Positions 17,618 to 25,518 of a stretch of DNA of 64,000 nucleotides are shown here, piece after piece. The notes under the pieces are model-generated. The model did not search any database. It was given only the letters and a program-made list of their open reading frames with translations, and had not been told where the DNA came from. A program made the position numbers and the translations under genes. Source of the DNA: Promicromonospora iranensis (GTDB lineage Bacteria; Actinomycetota; Actinomycetes; Actinomycetales; Cellulomonadaceae); contig NZ_JAJQMN010000007.1 of the NCBI RefSeq assembly GCF_028994775.1, positions 62,001 through 126,000 on the forward strand. Direction: 5' to 3'. Each line of letters starts with the position of its first letter. Position 1 is the stretch's first letter.

Positions 17618-18664
17618 TTGGCTGCCAAGAGGAATCTCAAGACAGAGGCATGGGTGCTCTTCGATCGGATCGTGGGCGACGCCGCGCCCGAAGGCGTCCA
17701 CACGAATCCATGGGTGCGGGGTGCTGATGGGCAAGCCACGTATGAGCCTGACTTTGACACGCTTGCGCGGCTGCTCGGTGTGCCGCTACACCTTGGCGCA
17801 TCGACCCAGTCAGGTGTTCCTGCACTGGCGCTGGACGTCTGGCTGAGTTACGAGCTACGTCGTTCGGGCTTCCGCCGAGATGTGGTCTGGCCCAGGCCCA
17901 TGGCGCCACGCATCCTGCCGGTAACGATCTCCAATTTGCTCGATTCCGTGCCGGGAAGAATTGCAAAGCCGCTCGAAGAGTGGATCTCGAAGAAGGGCTC
18001 CGTCAAGGGCGTAACAGCGGCGAGTGCGAGCATCCTGGGAAAGAACTATCGCAAGCAGGTCGACGTCGTCATGACGGACTGGCACACGGGCCCTGAACTG
18101 CTGATTTCTACCAAGCGCATGGATTCCTCATATGGGAATAACGCAGCGAACCGGGTCGAGGAGTCCTATGGTGATGCCAAGAACCTCCGGCTCCGTCACC
18201 CGATGGCGGCCTTGGGGTTCGTGTTCGGGCTGCGTTCGGATATTCTCCAGTCCGCGCCCGACGTTGCTGAGTGGCTTATGGATCTGCTTGCCAAACTCGG
18301 GCGTGAGGACGACGCTTACCACGCGACATGCTTGGTGTTGATCGAGTATGGCGCCGACGCCGCGGTTCCCGAAGACGACGGCACGGACACTGAGGACCGT
18401 CTCGCTGCTGCCGGCATTGATAGCGATGAAGAGGATGAGCCCTCGGAAGAGGAGCTTGAGCTCTCTGCGGTCGAGCAGGAAGAGATCGAGCACGTTCTTG
18501 CGAATTTGCCCGCAGTCGCCATTCGGCGCGACGCCACTCCGGAAAACCTCGCGCCAGAACGATTCCTTGCTGCGATGGTCTCGCGGGTTCTTGACGTCAC
18601 TCCCGTCAATATGCACTCCGAGGCGCGCGCGCGCCGTAAGGATGCGATCGATCTTCCGGCATGA
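17618..18664 (+). CDS. putative type II restriction endonuclease
   Basis: 348 residues; I do not recognise a named family with certainty. The central part, RKQVDVVMTDWHTGPELLIS then TKRMDSSYGN (about 146-173) and RHPMAALGFVFGLR, has the look of a PD-(D/E)XK nuclease core with Asp149, Glu160 and Lys166. The exact D/E-x-K triad is degenerate (STK). An acidic stretch (DSDEEDEPSEEELELS, about 270) lies near the C terminus. It is read convergently with a DNA adenine methyltransferase whose 3' end it overlaps by 59 nt, which strongly suggests the restriction partner. Start TTG 17618 follows GAAGGGG; spacing is short, and GTG at about 17651 is an alternative. GC content looks lower than the neighbours, consistent with transfer. 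Confidence 0.72.
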   Translation: MAAKRNLKTEAWVLFDRIVGDAAPEGVHTNPWVRGADGQATYEPDFDTLARLLGVPLHLGASTQSGVPALALDVWLSYELRRSGFRRDVVWPRPMAPRILPVTISNLLDSVPGRIAKPLEEWISKKGSVKGVTAASASILGKNYRKQVDVVMTDWHTGPELLISTKRMDSSYGNNAANRVEESYGDAKNLRLRHPMAALGFVFGLRSDILQSAPDVAEWLMDLLAKLGREDDAYHATCLVLIEYGADAAVPEDDGTDTEDRLAAAGIDSDEEDEPSEEELELSAVEQEEIEHVLANLPAVAIRRDATPENLAPERFLAAMVSRVLDVTPVNMHSEARARRKDAIDLPA

Positions 18665-20321
18665 GCAGAAGTTGCGGGGGCGGCTCCACGAGAGAACTCT
18701 CGTGCAATTCGTATGCCATCTCCGCTGCGACGGTGGCGGCGTCGCGATCCCGCGAGCGAAAAGCTTCCTTAAGTCGACTGGCGATCTCTGGCTTGATTGA
18801 TTCCGGAGCTGGCACTCGGATCTTTCGCAGGTACTGCGCTTGAAACCGCAGAGTTCCGCCCCTCATCCGCACGCCGTACGACTCGATAAACGCTTGTGCG
18901 ATCCTCGACAGCAGGAGTCCACCGAGAACCTCAAGGTCCCAACCGGTCGACGTGACGTAGTAGAGATTGTGATGTGGGTAGTATCCGCCCGGCTCAAGGA
19001 CCGGCGTGATCTGAGCCTTCATGTCCTGTAGCAGCAGTTTCGGCTTCTGGGCGACGCCGGGGTTGACTTTGTCGATCGTCCGGTGCCAGGCCTTGGGGTT
19101 CTTGCGCGCAACGTAGCGGCTTAAGACGGCAGGGTGTGCGAGAAGTGCCTTCTCCATCCGTGGGTAACGCGAGAGTTCAACAAGGTTTCCTTGCGCATCC
19201 CAAGGGTTGATCAGAGCCTTCGCAGGGTTCGATAGGCGGCCCGAGCGGACGTCGTCCGACATCACTAGGGGTAGCAGTCGATCTGGCTCAACGTCCGTAT
19301 CGCCATCGGCATCTACAATATAGGCCGCGTCAGCTCCTGTTGCGAGGCCAATCGCGATCTTCGTGTCACCCCCTGTTTCTTCGAGTGTCGGAAAGCGCTC
19401 CGCTAGCTTCTCGAGCAGCCGGATCCTTTCGGGGCCACCTGCGGGCCAGAGCTCTGGCCCTTTGAACCAATTACTAAGCCGCGCACCGCTCCACCCGTCA
19501 CCCGAATTCTGAGCGTCCTCTGACTGTACGAACTTGATCGCCTCGATGGCGTCCGAACGGTCAAAGGTCGAGTTGGTCTCGAGAACAGTCACGTGGCCTT
19601 GTTGCGAGTTCGAAAGGACAGTGATTGCTGGGTATGCACTAACCTCTGCTTCGAACGCGTCGACATCGTGCATCTGCCACAGCGTCTCCACCGCGAAGCG
19701 ATCTCCAATAAGCGCGCGCAATGCGCTTCCATATTGGTTTCGCATCCAGCGGTCGGCGCAAATGAATCCCAGTCTTCCGCCTGGTCGAAGGATGGTTAGC
19801 GAGCGCTCGTAGAACCCCACGAAGATGTCGGCCCGGCCCTTCATCGTCTTCCAGCGATCCCGATATGTTGCTTCTTGGTCGTCGTCTAGGTCTTCAGTTC
19901 GGATATATGGCGGATTGCCGACAACGAAGTCCGCCTGAAGTCCCGACTCATCGAGTAGGTAGTCCGCGTGGTGGATCCAAGTCTTGGCGAGCTCATCGGC
20001 CACATCTCGACTCGCACCTGCTGACTCAAGCACCGATGCGATTCGTTCTCTGCTGGTCTTCACGTGGTCTGCTTGTAGGTCATATCCGCGCACTGCGCTG
20101 GTGAGTGTGGCCAGGGGCACACCGTGCAGTGCAGCACTTGCGACCAGACGCTCAATAATCGGAACAAGAAATGCGCCTGAGCCAACGCTCGGTTCGACCA
20201 AAGTCTTACTCGAGACGTCGGCGTCGGCGGTGTATCCGACCAGGTCTAGGATGGTTTCTACGACCCATCGCCTGGTGAAGACCTCGCCGTACTCGACCTC
20301 GTCAACCGGTGCCACTGCCAT
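18606..20321 (-). CDS. N6-adenine DNA methyltransferase (Eco57I-like)
   Basis: 571 residues. The SAM site is LVEPSVGSGAFLVP (motif I, about 41-54) and the catalytic motif IV is NPPYI (136-140), characteristic of N6-adenine methylases. Conserved GRADIFVGFYERSLTILRPG and LGFICADRWMRNQYG follow. The C-terminal half (NPKAWHRTIDKVNP, QAFIESYGVRMRGGTLRFQA) looks like a TaqI/Eco57I-type target-recognition domain. With the convergent nuclease-like gene this forms a probable type II restriction-modification pair; a solitary or BREX-like methylase is less likely. No controller (C) protein is seen. Start at ATG 20321; ribosome site weak. Confidence 0.88.
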   Translation of the reverse strand: MAVAPVDEVEYGEVFTRRWVVETILDLVGYTADADVSSKTLVEPSVGSGAFLVPIIERLVASAALHGVPLATLTSAVRGYDLQADHVKTSRERIASVLESAGASRDVADELAKTWIHHADYLLDESGLQADFVVGNPPYIRTEDLDDDQEATYRDRWKTMKGRADIFVGFYERSLTILRPGGRLGFICADRWMRNQYGSALRALIGDRFAVETLWQMHDVDAFEAEVSAYPAITVLSNSQQGHVTVLETNSTFDRSDAIEAIKFVQSEDAQNSGDGWSGARLSNWFKGPELWPAGGPERIRLLEKLAERFPTLEETGGDTKIAIGLATGADAAYIVDADGDTDVEPDRLLPLVMSDDVRSGRLSNPAKALINPWDAQGNLVELSRYPRMEKALLAHPAVLSRYVARKNPKAWHRTIDKVNPGVAQKPKLLLQDMKAQITPVLEPGGYYPHHNLYYVTSTGWDLEVLGGLLLSRIAQAFIESYGVRMRGGTLRFQAQYLRKIRVPAPESIKPEIASRLKEAFRSRDRDAATVAAEMAYELHESSLVEPPPQLLLMPEDRSHPYGARAPRSAY

Positions 20322-20552
20322 GTCGCTGATCCTGCCATGTGGCGCCCGTCGATCCGAACACGTGTGCGTGGCGCGCCGCTACGCGTCTCGTGTGGACGGC
20401 ATTCCGCGCTCCACGCATTGGCAGGCGTCGAAGGTTGCTGAGGCAGCTCTGGACTGAGGTAGACCCTCCCAGCGCGCGGGGGCACTCTGCTCCACTGGCT
20501 GCGCAGTACCGTAAGGGCCAGGTAGTTGTGCAGGTGAGAGGCAGGAGCGCAC

Positions 20553-23057
20553 GTGGTCAAGGCGACTGAGACGAACCTCGCTGGCGTGCTGGAGGGCAAG
20601 AAGCAGTACCAGGTGCCGCTATACCAGCGCACCTACTCGTGGGGCAAGAAGCAACTCGACCAGATGTGGGACGACGTCGTCGAGCTGAGCCAGACGCTTC
20701 GCGAGGAACCCGGTGCAACGCACTTCATCGGCTCGCTCGTCCTGGCCACGAGCCCGGACTTTTCCGTCGTCGGCGTATCCAAGCTGCTGGTCGTCGACGG
20801 CCAGCAGCGGCTGACCACGCTGACCCTCCTGCTCGCGGCACTGCGCGACCACCTCATCGAGACCGGGGACCCTGAGCGCGCCGAGGGCATCCACGCCCAG
20901 TACCTCGTGAACGTGTATGACAAGGGCAAGCCCGCCAAGGTGCTCCCGACGCAGGCCGACCGCCCGGCGTACTTGGCCGTTGTTCGTTCTGCTCCGGATG
21001 CCGGCGGTAGTGACACGGTCGGTGAGGCGTACAACCACTTCCGCTCGAAGATCGCCGCGGCCGACGATCCTGACGACCCGCACGACCTCGAAGAGATCGA
21101 GAACGCTGTTGTCCGTGGTCTCGCCATCGTCGTCGTGACCGCAGAGCCTGGCGACAATGCGCACCGTATCTTCGAGTCGCTCAACAACACCGGGTTGCAG
21201 CTCAACCAGTCCGACCTGCTCAAGAACTACCTGTTCATGCGCCTCGGCGGACGTGCTGACCTCGTCTACGACAGCACGTGGCTGCCGTTGGAGAAGAAGC
21301 TCAGCGCCGACAGCCTCGAGCTGCTGTTCTGGCTGGACCTGGTGCAGACCGATGAGCGCGCCAAGCAGTCCGACACCTACGTCGGGCAGCAGAAGCGTCT
21401 GGAGAAGCTCACGACGCCCGCGGAGATCGAGGCCGAGGTCGTTCGTATCGCGAAGCTCGGCGACGTGCTCGCAACGATCCTGGATCCGCAGCGCGAACCG
21501 GATGACGAGATCCGCCGGCGGCTCACACGGATCAAGGCATGGGGATCGACGACGGCGTATCCGTTGGTGATGCGCATCCTCGACCGGCGCGCCGCCGGGA
21601 CTGCCACCGCCGAGCAAGCCGCCTCCGCGTTCACGTACCTGGAGTCCTACTTCGTGCGCCGCATCGCGATCGGACGCGCGACAGCCGGTCTTAACAGGAC
21701 ACTGCTGCAGGCGGTCGCAGCGATCACGGACGCCGAACAGGTCGACGTTGCCCTGCGCGACTTCCTGTCGCGCGGACGCAAGTACTTCGCCACCGACAAG
21801 CAGGTGCGGGACGCCGCCAGGACCGTCCCGTTCTACTGGCAGGGCCGCGCAGCGCAGAAGAAGCTCATCCTGCAGTGGCTGGAGGAGTCGTACGGCTCGA
21901 AGGAAGCAATCGACCCCAAGAACCTGACGATCGAGCACGTCCTGCCGCAGACTCTGACTGAGGCCGTGCGCGAGATATTCGCTGCGGGCCTGCCGGAAGG
22001 CGCGGACGTTACCTACGAGCACGAGCGGATCGTGCATACGCTCGGCAACCTGACCCTCAGCGGGTACAACTCCGAGCTGAGCAACAAGGGCTTCGACGAG
22101 AAGCGGCCGATGCTCGCGTCCAGCGGCCTGCGGATGAACCAGGAGATCGCCAAGCACGAGGCGTGGGGCGCCGAGCAGATCGCAGCCCGTGGTGCTGTCC
22201 TCGCCGACAAGATCATCGCGCTGTGGCCGGGACCGGACGAGAGCGTCGTCGTGCCAGCCAGCGAAGAACCATCGGCGATGCGGATCCTGGTCGCATCCAT
22301 CGTCGCCGAGGTCCCGGCCGGCCGGTGGACGTCCTACGGCGAGGTCGCGCTGGTCGCCGGCTCGTATCCTCAGCCGATCGCGGCGATCATCACCAGCAAC
22401 CCGATGCAGGGTGCGTGGCGGGTGCTGCAGACCGGCGGCAAGATCTCGCCCGGTTTCCGCTGGAGCGACCCTGCCAGGACCGAAGACCCTCGTGAGTACC
22501 TGGAGTCCGAGGGCCTCGAGTTCGACGGCGATGGCCACGCCCACCCCGATCAGTTCATCGACGCCCAGGAGCTCGCGACGCTGGTCGGCCTGGACGTCAA
22601 CGAGGACAGTCCTGCCTGGCGGCCAAGCGGATCGAGACCTCTCCTTGCGCAGCGCAGGGAGTTCTTCCAGACCGTCCGGGACCTTGGTGAGGCTGGCTCG
22701 ACGACGATCGCCTCCTGGCCGAGCGCCTCGACGAAATACGCGCTCGACATCAGCCTGGGACTCCCGGGAGTCTTGATCGCCCTGTCGCTCGCGTCCCGCG
22801 AGCCCGCCGCTGTCTTCTGCACCTTCTACATCCGGCACGACAAGGCCCTCTTCGCCCACCTGCTTGCCCACCGTGAGGAGATCGAGGCCGTCGTCGGCGA
22901 CACACTCGAATGGCGCGACGTACCCGAGAACAAGTCGAGCCAGGTCATCCTTCGTAAAGAGGGAGATTGGCGCGACGACGCTCAGGCACCGCTGCTCGCT
23001 CAGTGGCTGGTCAGCACTGCCGACAAGTTCGCGGAAGTCTTCCCGCGGTATCTGTGA
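20553..23057 (+). CDS. GmrSD-type restriction protein fused to alkyltransferase-like domain
   Basis: 834 residues, three parts. (1) DUF262/GmrS: QVPLYQRTYSWGKKQLDQMW (20-39), HFIGSLVLA and VDGQQRLTTLTLLLAALRDH (81-100, DGQQR nucleotide motif). (2) DUF1524/GmrD-type His-Me nuclease: TIEHVLPQTL (about 460) and HTLGNLTLSGYNSELSNKGF. (3) From about 575 an MGMT/ATL-like domain: VPAGRWTSYGEVALVAG, then NPMQGAWRVLQTGGKISPGF. The catalytic PCHR cysteine is replaced (GAWRV), so it may read modified bases but not repair them. About 695-834 resembles DUF4268 (REFFQTVRDLGEA onward). GmrSD systems cut modified phage DNA (type IV restriction). GTG 20553 follows AGGAG by 5 nt. Next to an R-M pair: a defence region. 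Confidence 0.87.
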   Translation: MVKATETNLAGVLEGKKQYQVPLYQRTYSWGKKQLDQMWDDVVELSQTLREEPGATHFIGSLVLATSPDFSVVGVSKLLVVDGQQRLTTLTLLLAALRDHLIETGDPERAEGIHAQYLVNVYDKGKPAKVLPTQADRPAYLAVVRSAPDAGGSDTVGEAYNHFRSKIAAADDPDDPHDLEEIENAVVRGLAIVVVTAEPGDNAHRIFESLNNTGLQLNQSDLLKNYLFMRLGGRADLVYDSTWLPLEKKLSADSLELLFWLDLVQTDERAKQSDTYVGQQKRLEKLTTPAEIEAEVVRIAKLGDVLATILDPQREPDDEIRRRLTRIKAWGSTTAYPLVMRILDRRAAGTATAEQAASAFTYLESYFVRRIAIGRATAGLNRTLLQAVAAITDAEQVDVALRDFLSRGRKYFATDKQVRDAARTVPFYWQGRAAQKKLILQWLEESYGSKEAIDPKNLTIEHVLPQTLTEAVREIFAAGLPEGADVTYEHERIVHTLGNLTLSGYNSELSNKGFDEKRPMLASSGLRMNQEIAKHEAWGAEQIAARGAVLADKIIALWPGPDESVVVPASEEPSAMRILVASIVAEVPAGRWTSYGEVALVAGSYPQPIAAIITSNPMQGAWRVLQTGGKISPGFRWSDPARTEDPREYLESEGLEFDGDGHAHPDQFIDAQELATLVGLDVNEDSPAWRPSGSRPLLAQRREFFQTVRDLGEAGSTTIASWPSASTKYALDISLGLPGVLIALSLASREPAAVFCTFYIRHDKALFAHLLAHREEIEAVVGDTLEWRDVPENKSSQVILRKEGDWRDDAQAPLLAQWLVSTADKFAEVFPRYL

Positions 23058-23135
23058 GCAGGCAGGGCCCCGGCGGTCATCCTGGGCCCATGTGTGAGCT
23101 CATCGACATCCGAGTCCGTCCTGCAGTCCAGGCTC

Positions 23136-23747
23136 TCAAAGAGGCATGCCCTCAGAGATCCACTCGAACGCCTTTGCCTTGTCGCCACTGCCCTTGCCCG
23201 CGATATCTTCGAGAACGCGGTCGTCGAGCGGGTATGTAGTTTCGGACGACCTGATCGCCCACAGGCTCGCGAAGAGTCTTGTGTCGCCCAGCACGTGGCG
23301 AAGGGCTCCGGTCACTTCCTCCCACTCCTGACGGGCGACCACTGCGGCCAGGCCCGCTGCTGTCTCCCGCGCGTCGAATCTGCTGTACAGGTCGAACCGT
23401 TCGGCCAGGCGTCCCAGGGCGATCTGGTCCAGAGTTGCGGCGATCGTCTCCGGTCCCGTGCCCAAGGCGTCCTTCCAGTCGACGTGCGCGCCGCTCGCGA
23501 GATCCGAGAATGCTCGGCCAGCCGCGGCGAGGGTGAGCAGCCGGCAGAGCACCTGGACCTCTTCGACAGGATCGTGGAAGGTGGTCAGACCTTCGGACTC
23601 CAGGACGCCCCAGGCGTGCTCGGTCCAGCGAAGCTCCGACCCGTCTGCCCAGTAGGCAGGCATGGTCATGATCAGTGGCCGGACATTGTCGAAGGCAACA
23701 ACTGATCCGGCGGGCAGGGACATGTCGAACACTCGGGTCGTGGACAT
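23136..23747 (-). CDS. hypothetical protein
   Basis: I do not recognise this roughly 203-residue protein (from ATG 23747, MSTTRVFDMSLPAGSVVAFD). It is soluble, without signal or TM segments. A beta-rich N-terminal part (RPLIMTMPAYWADGSELRW) is followed by helices (VQVLCRLLTLAAAGRAFSDL) and ends with AKAFEWISEGMPL. It is convergent with the GmrSD-type gene, 78 nt apart. A longer frame to 23804 is open, but the upstream residues are not convincing. Could be part of the defence cargo; no evidence beyond position. Confidence 0.6.
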   Translation of the reverse strand: MSTTRVFDMSLPAGSVVAFDNVRPLIMTMPAYWADGSELRWTEHAWGVLESEGLTTFHDPVEEVQVLCRLLTLAAAGRAFSDLASGAHVDWKDALGTGPETIAATLDQIALGRLAERFDLYSRFDARETAAGLAAVVARQEWEEVTGALRHVLGDTRLFASLWAIRSSETTYPLDDRVLEDIAGKGSGDKAKAFEWISEGMPL

Positions 23748-23913
23748 CACCCGAGCATATGGACGCCATTGCGGCTCGGGCGCGAATGGAAGCAGGTTTT
23801 CCACACGTCTAGGCCGCGGGGTAGTTGGTCAGGAACGTAGTTTCCGCAGGGCATGAGGCCGCTCTACGATCATGCTGCGCACGTCGGCGCGGAGACGGAT
23901 TCGGACACTCCTG

Positions 23914-24498
23914 TCAGTGCTCCGGATCGGCCAGCACCACAACCCCAGGAGGCGCCTCCACCAACGGAACCGTCCGCCGAGCAGCATCGCTCACATGGAT
24001 CCGCGGGTGCGCAGGCGGCTCCGCCACGTAATAGGTCCCGGGCCCGTAGAGCTGCCCGTAACGAACGACGACCCCACCCGCATCCAGCACCGCGCCCTCG
24101 TGCCACGCGACGGCGTCGCCCCGCCCGGGCGGCGTCCACGCGATCGACTGCGCCAGCACCCGCGCCCCGCCCGCCGCCGACGCGGCCGCCAGGAGATTGG
24201 CCGTCCCCTCGGTCCGCATCCGCGAGTTCGCGGCAGCCCGCGCCGGGATTTCCGCGGCATCGTCAGGGAGATCCGTGAGCTGGTGCATCACCAGGTCGGG
24301 CTGCGAGCCGACGACGGCGGTCGTGAGTGCCTCGACGTCATACACGTCCACGACGACCGGGGTGCCGCCGGCCTTCTCGATCACGCCCGCGCGCTCGGGC
24401 GAGCGCGTCGTCCCCGTGACGTCATGGCCCGCGGCGACGAGCAGTGGCAGCAGTCGGGACCCGATCACGCCGGTCGCCCCGGCAAGGAAGATGCGCAC
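23914..24498 (-). CDS. NAD(P)-dependent epimerase/dehydratase-like protein, short
   Basis: 194 residues starting MRIFLAGATGVIGSRLLPLL with the Rossmann Gly motif GATGVIG (7-13) and LVAAGHDVTGTTRSPERA for cofactor selection. RVLAQSIAWTPPGRGD and VVRYGQLYGPGTYY occupy the positions of the SDR catalytic Ser and the YG-x-x-YGPG strand. An active-site YxxxK is not evident. Extended SDR proteins are usually 280-330 residues, so this one is short at the C terminus and ends PGVVVLADPEH. An atypical SDR (NAD(P)H-binding) of unknown substrate. Confidence 0.8.
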   Translation of the reverse strand: MRIFLAGATGVIGSRLLPLLVAAGHDVTGTTRSPERAGVIEKAGGTPVVVDVYDVEALTTAVVGSQPDLVMHQLTDLPDDAAEIPARAAANSRMRTEGTANLLAAASAAGGARVLAQSIAWTPPGRGDAVAWHEGAVLDAGGVVVRYGQLYGPGTYYVAEPPAHPRIHVSDAARRTVPLVEAPPGVVVLADPEH

Positions 24499-24657
24499 CG
24501 GCTCACCCTATGAATGGGCCACGTCCCGGGGCAAAGCCAATCGCTCAAGCCTGCGTCCCGGGCTGCGCTCCGGGAATGTCAACCGTACGACGTGTAATTC
24601 ACCTGGCCAGCGGGCCTACGTAGCCTTGAAGCCTGTCCGTACCCGAGGAGGTCGTTG

Positions 24658-24813
24658 ATGGCTGGTCTATGGGGTAAGAAGTCTCGCGCGAAGAGCTTGA
24701 AGCGAGGCACATGGGGAAGTGAAACCACAAAGGGCCGCAGCAAGAGCCTGTTCAAGAGGCTGTGGGGCGGCGGTAGCAGCACCAAGCGCCGCAAGGGCGG
24801 CGGCCTGTGGTGA
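24658..24813 (+). CDS. 51-residue basic Trp/Gly-rich peptide
   Basis: ATG 24658 with CGAGGAGG 6 nt upstream opens a 51-codon frame: MAGLWGKKSRAKSLKRGTWG at the start, RSKSLFKRLWGGGSSTKRRK in the middle, GGGLW at the end. It has 17 Lys/Arg, one Glu and four Trp, three of them followed by Gly in a repeating [LT]-W-G pattern. No signal peptide and no Cys. A hairpin terminator follows 13 nt after the stop, so it is a self-contained small transcription unit. Nucleic-acid-binding peptide, small ribosome-associated protein or leaderless bacteriocin-like peptide are all possible; I recognise no family. Confidence 0.65.
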   Translation: MAGLWGKKSRAKSLKRGTWGSETTKGRSKSLFKRLWGGGSSTKRRKGGGLW

Positions 24814-24826
24814 ACGAATGAAGCGA

Positions 24827-24862
24827 AGGGCCCGGACCGTCGGGATCGACTGTCCGGGCTCT
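24827..24862 (+). terminator. hairpin after the small basic peptide gene
   Basis: AGGGCCCGGAC (24827-24837) pairs with GTCCGGGCTCT (24852-24862), 10 of 11 positions Watson-Crick and one mismatch/wobble, with a 14-nt loop. It is followed by the weak T-tract TTAT. It lies 13 nt after the stop of the 51-residue gene and just before the convergent response-regulator stop, so it could act in both directions. Confidence 0.7.
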
Positions 24863-24879
24863 TATCCGCACCCAGAGCA

Positions 24880-25518
24880 TCACGACTCCAGATACCGCAG
24901 AATCGCCTGCACCCGCCGGTTGTACCCGTCCTCGGCCAGCAGCCCCAGCTTGTCGAAGATCGCGTTCGAGTGCTTCTCCACCGCCGACGTAGACACGAAC
25001 AACGCCGCAGCGATCCCCGCGTTGGTCCGCCCCTCGGCCATCAACGAGAGGACCTCCCGCTCCCGCTCCGTCAGCCCACCCAGCGCATGCGACGTGTCCC
25101 GGAACAGCTGCCGCACCACGTCCGGGTCCAGCACCAGCCCGCCGGCGTGCACGCGGTCCAGCGCGTCGAGAAAGTCGTCCACGCCCATCACCCGGTCCTT
25201 GAGCAGGTAGCCGACGGCGCGCGCGTCGTCGCCCAGCAGCACCTGCGTGAACTCGCGCTCGACGTACTGGGACAGCACGAGGATCCCGACCTCCGGCCAG
25301 CGCTCCCGGATCTGCACCGCCGCCCGCACGCCCTCGTCGGTGTGGGTGGGCGGCATGCGCACGTCCAGCACGACGACGTCGGGCCGCTCGGCCTCGAGCC
25401 GCGAGAGCAGCCCTTCCGCGGAGCCGTACGCGGCGACGACGTCGTGGCCCTCGTCGGTCAGGAGGCTGCGGATGCCCTCGCGGAGCAGGGCGGAGTCCTC
25501 GGCGAGCATCACGCGCAC
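24880..25518 (-). CDS. NarL/LuxR-family response regulator
   Basis: 212 residues. The receiver domain has MLAEDSALLREGIRSLL (acidic pocket), Asp in VVVLDVRMPPTHTDEG and Lys in YLLKDRVM. The GerE helix-turn-helix is LTEREREVLSLMAEGRTNAG then SAVEKHSNAIFDKLGL. The PPTHTDEG loop after the phospho-Asp is typical of the actinobacterial subgroup paired with DUF-type multi-TM kinases. Its start overlaps the 3' end of the kinase gene by 10 nt, so they form one operon. Target genes are not evident; its convergent neighbour is the small basic peptide gene. Confidence 0.93.
   Translation of the reverse strand: MRVMLAEDSALLREGIRSLLTDEGHDVVAAYGSAEGLLSRLEAERPDVVVLDVRMPPTHTDEGVRAAVQIRERWPEVGILVLSQYVEREFTQVLLGDDARAVGYLLKDRVMGVDDFLDALDRVHAGGLVLDPDVVRQLFRDTSHALGGLTEREREVLSLMAEGRTNAGIAAALFVSTSAVEKHSNAIFDKLGLLAEDGYNRRVQAILRYLES

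Noticed and set aside
22260-22560. Active O6-methylguanine methyltransferase within the GmrSD-type protein
   Set aside because: The domain resembles MGMT/ATL, but the acceptor cysteine of PCHR is absent (GAWRV), so repair activity is not expected.
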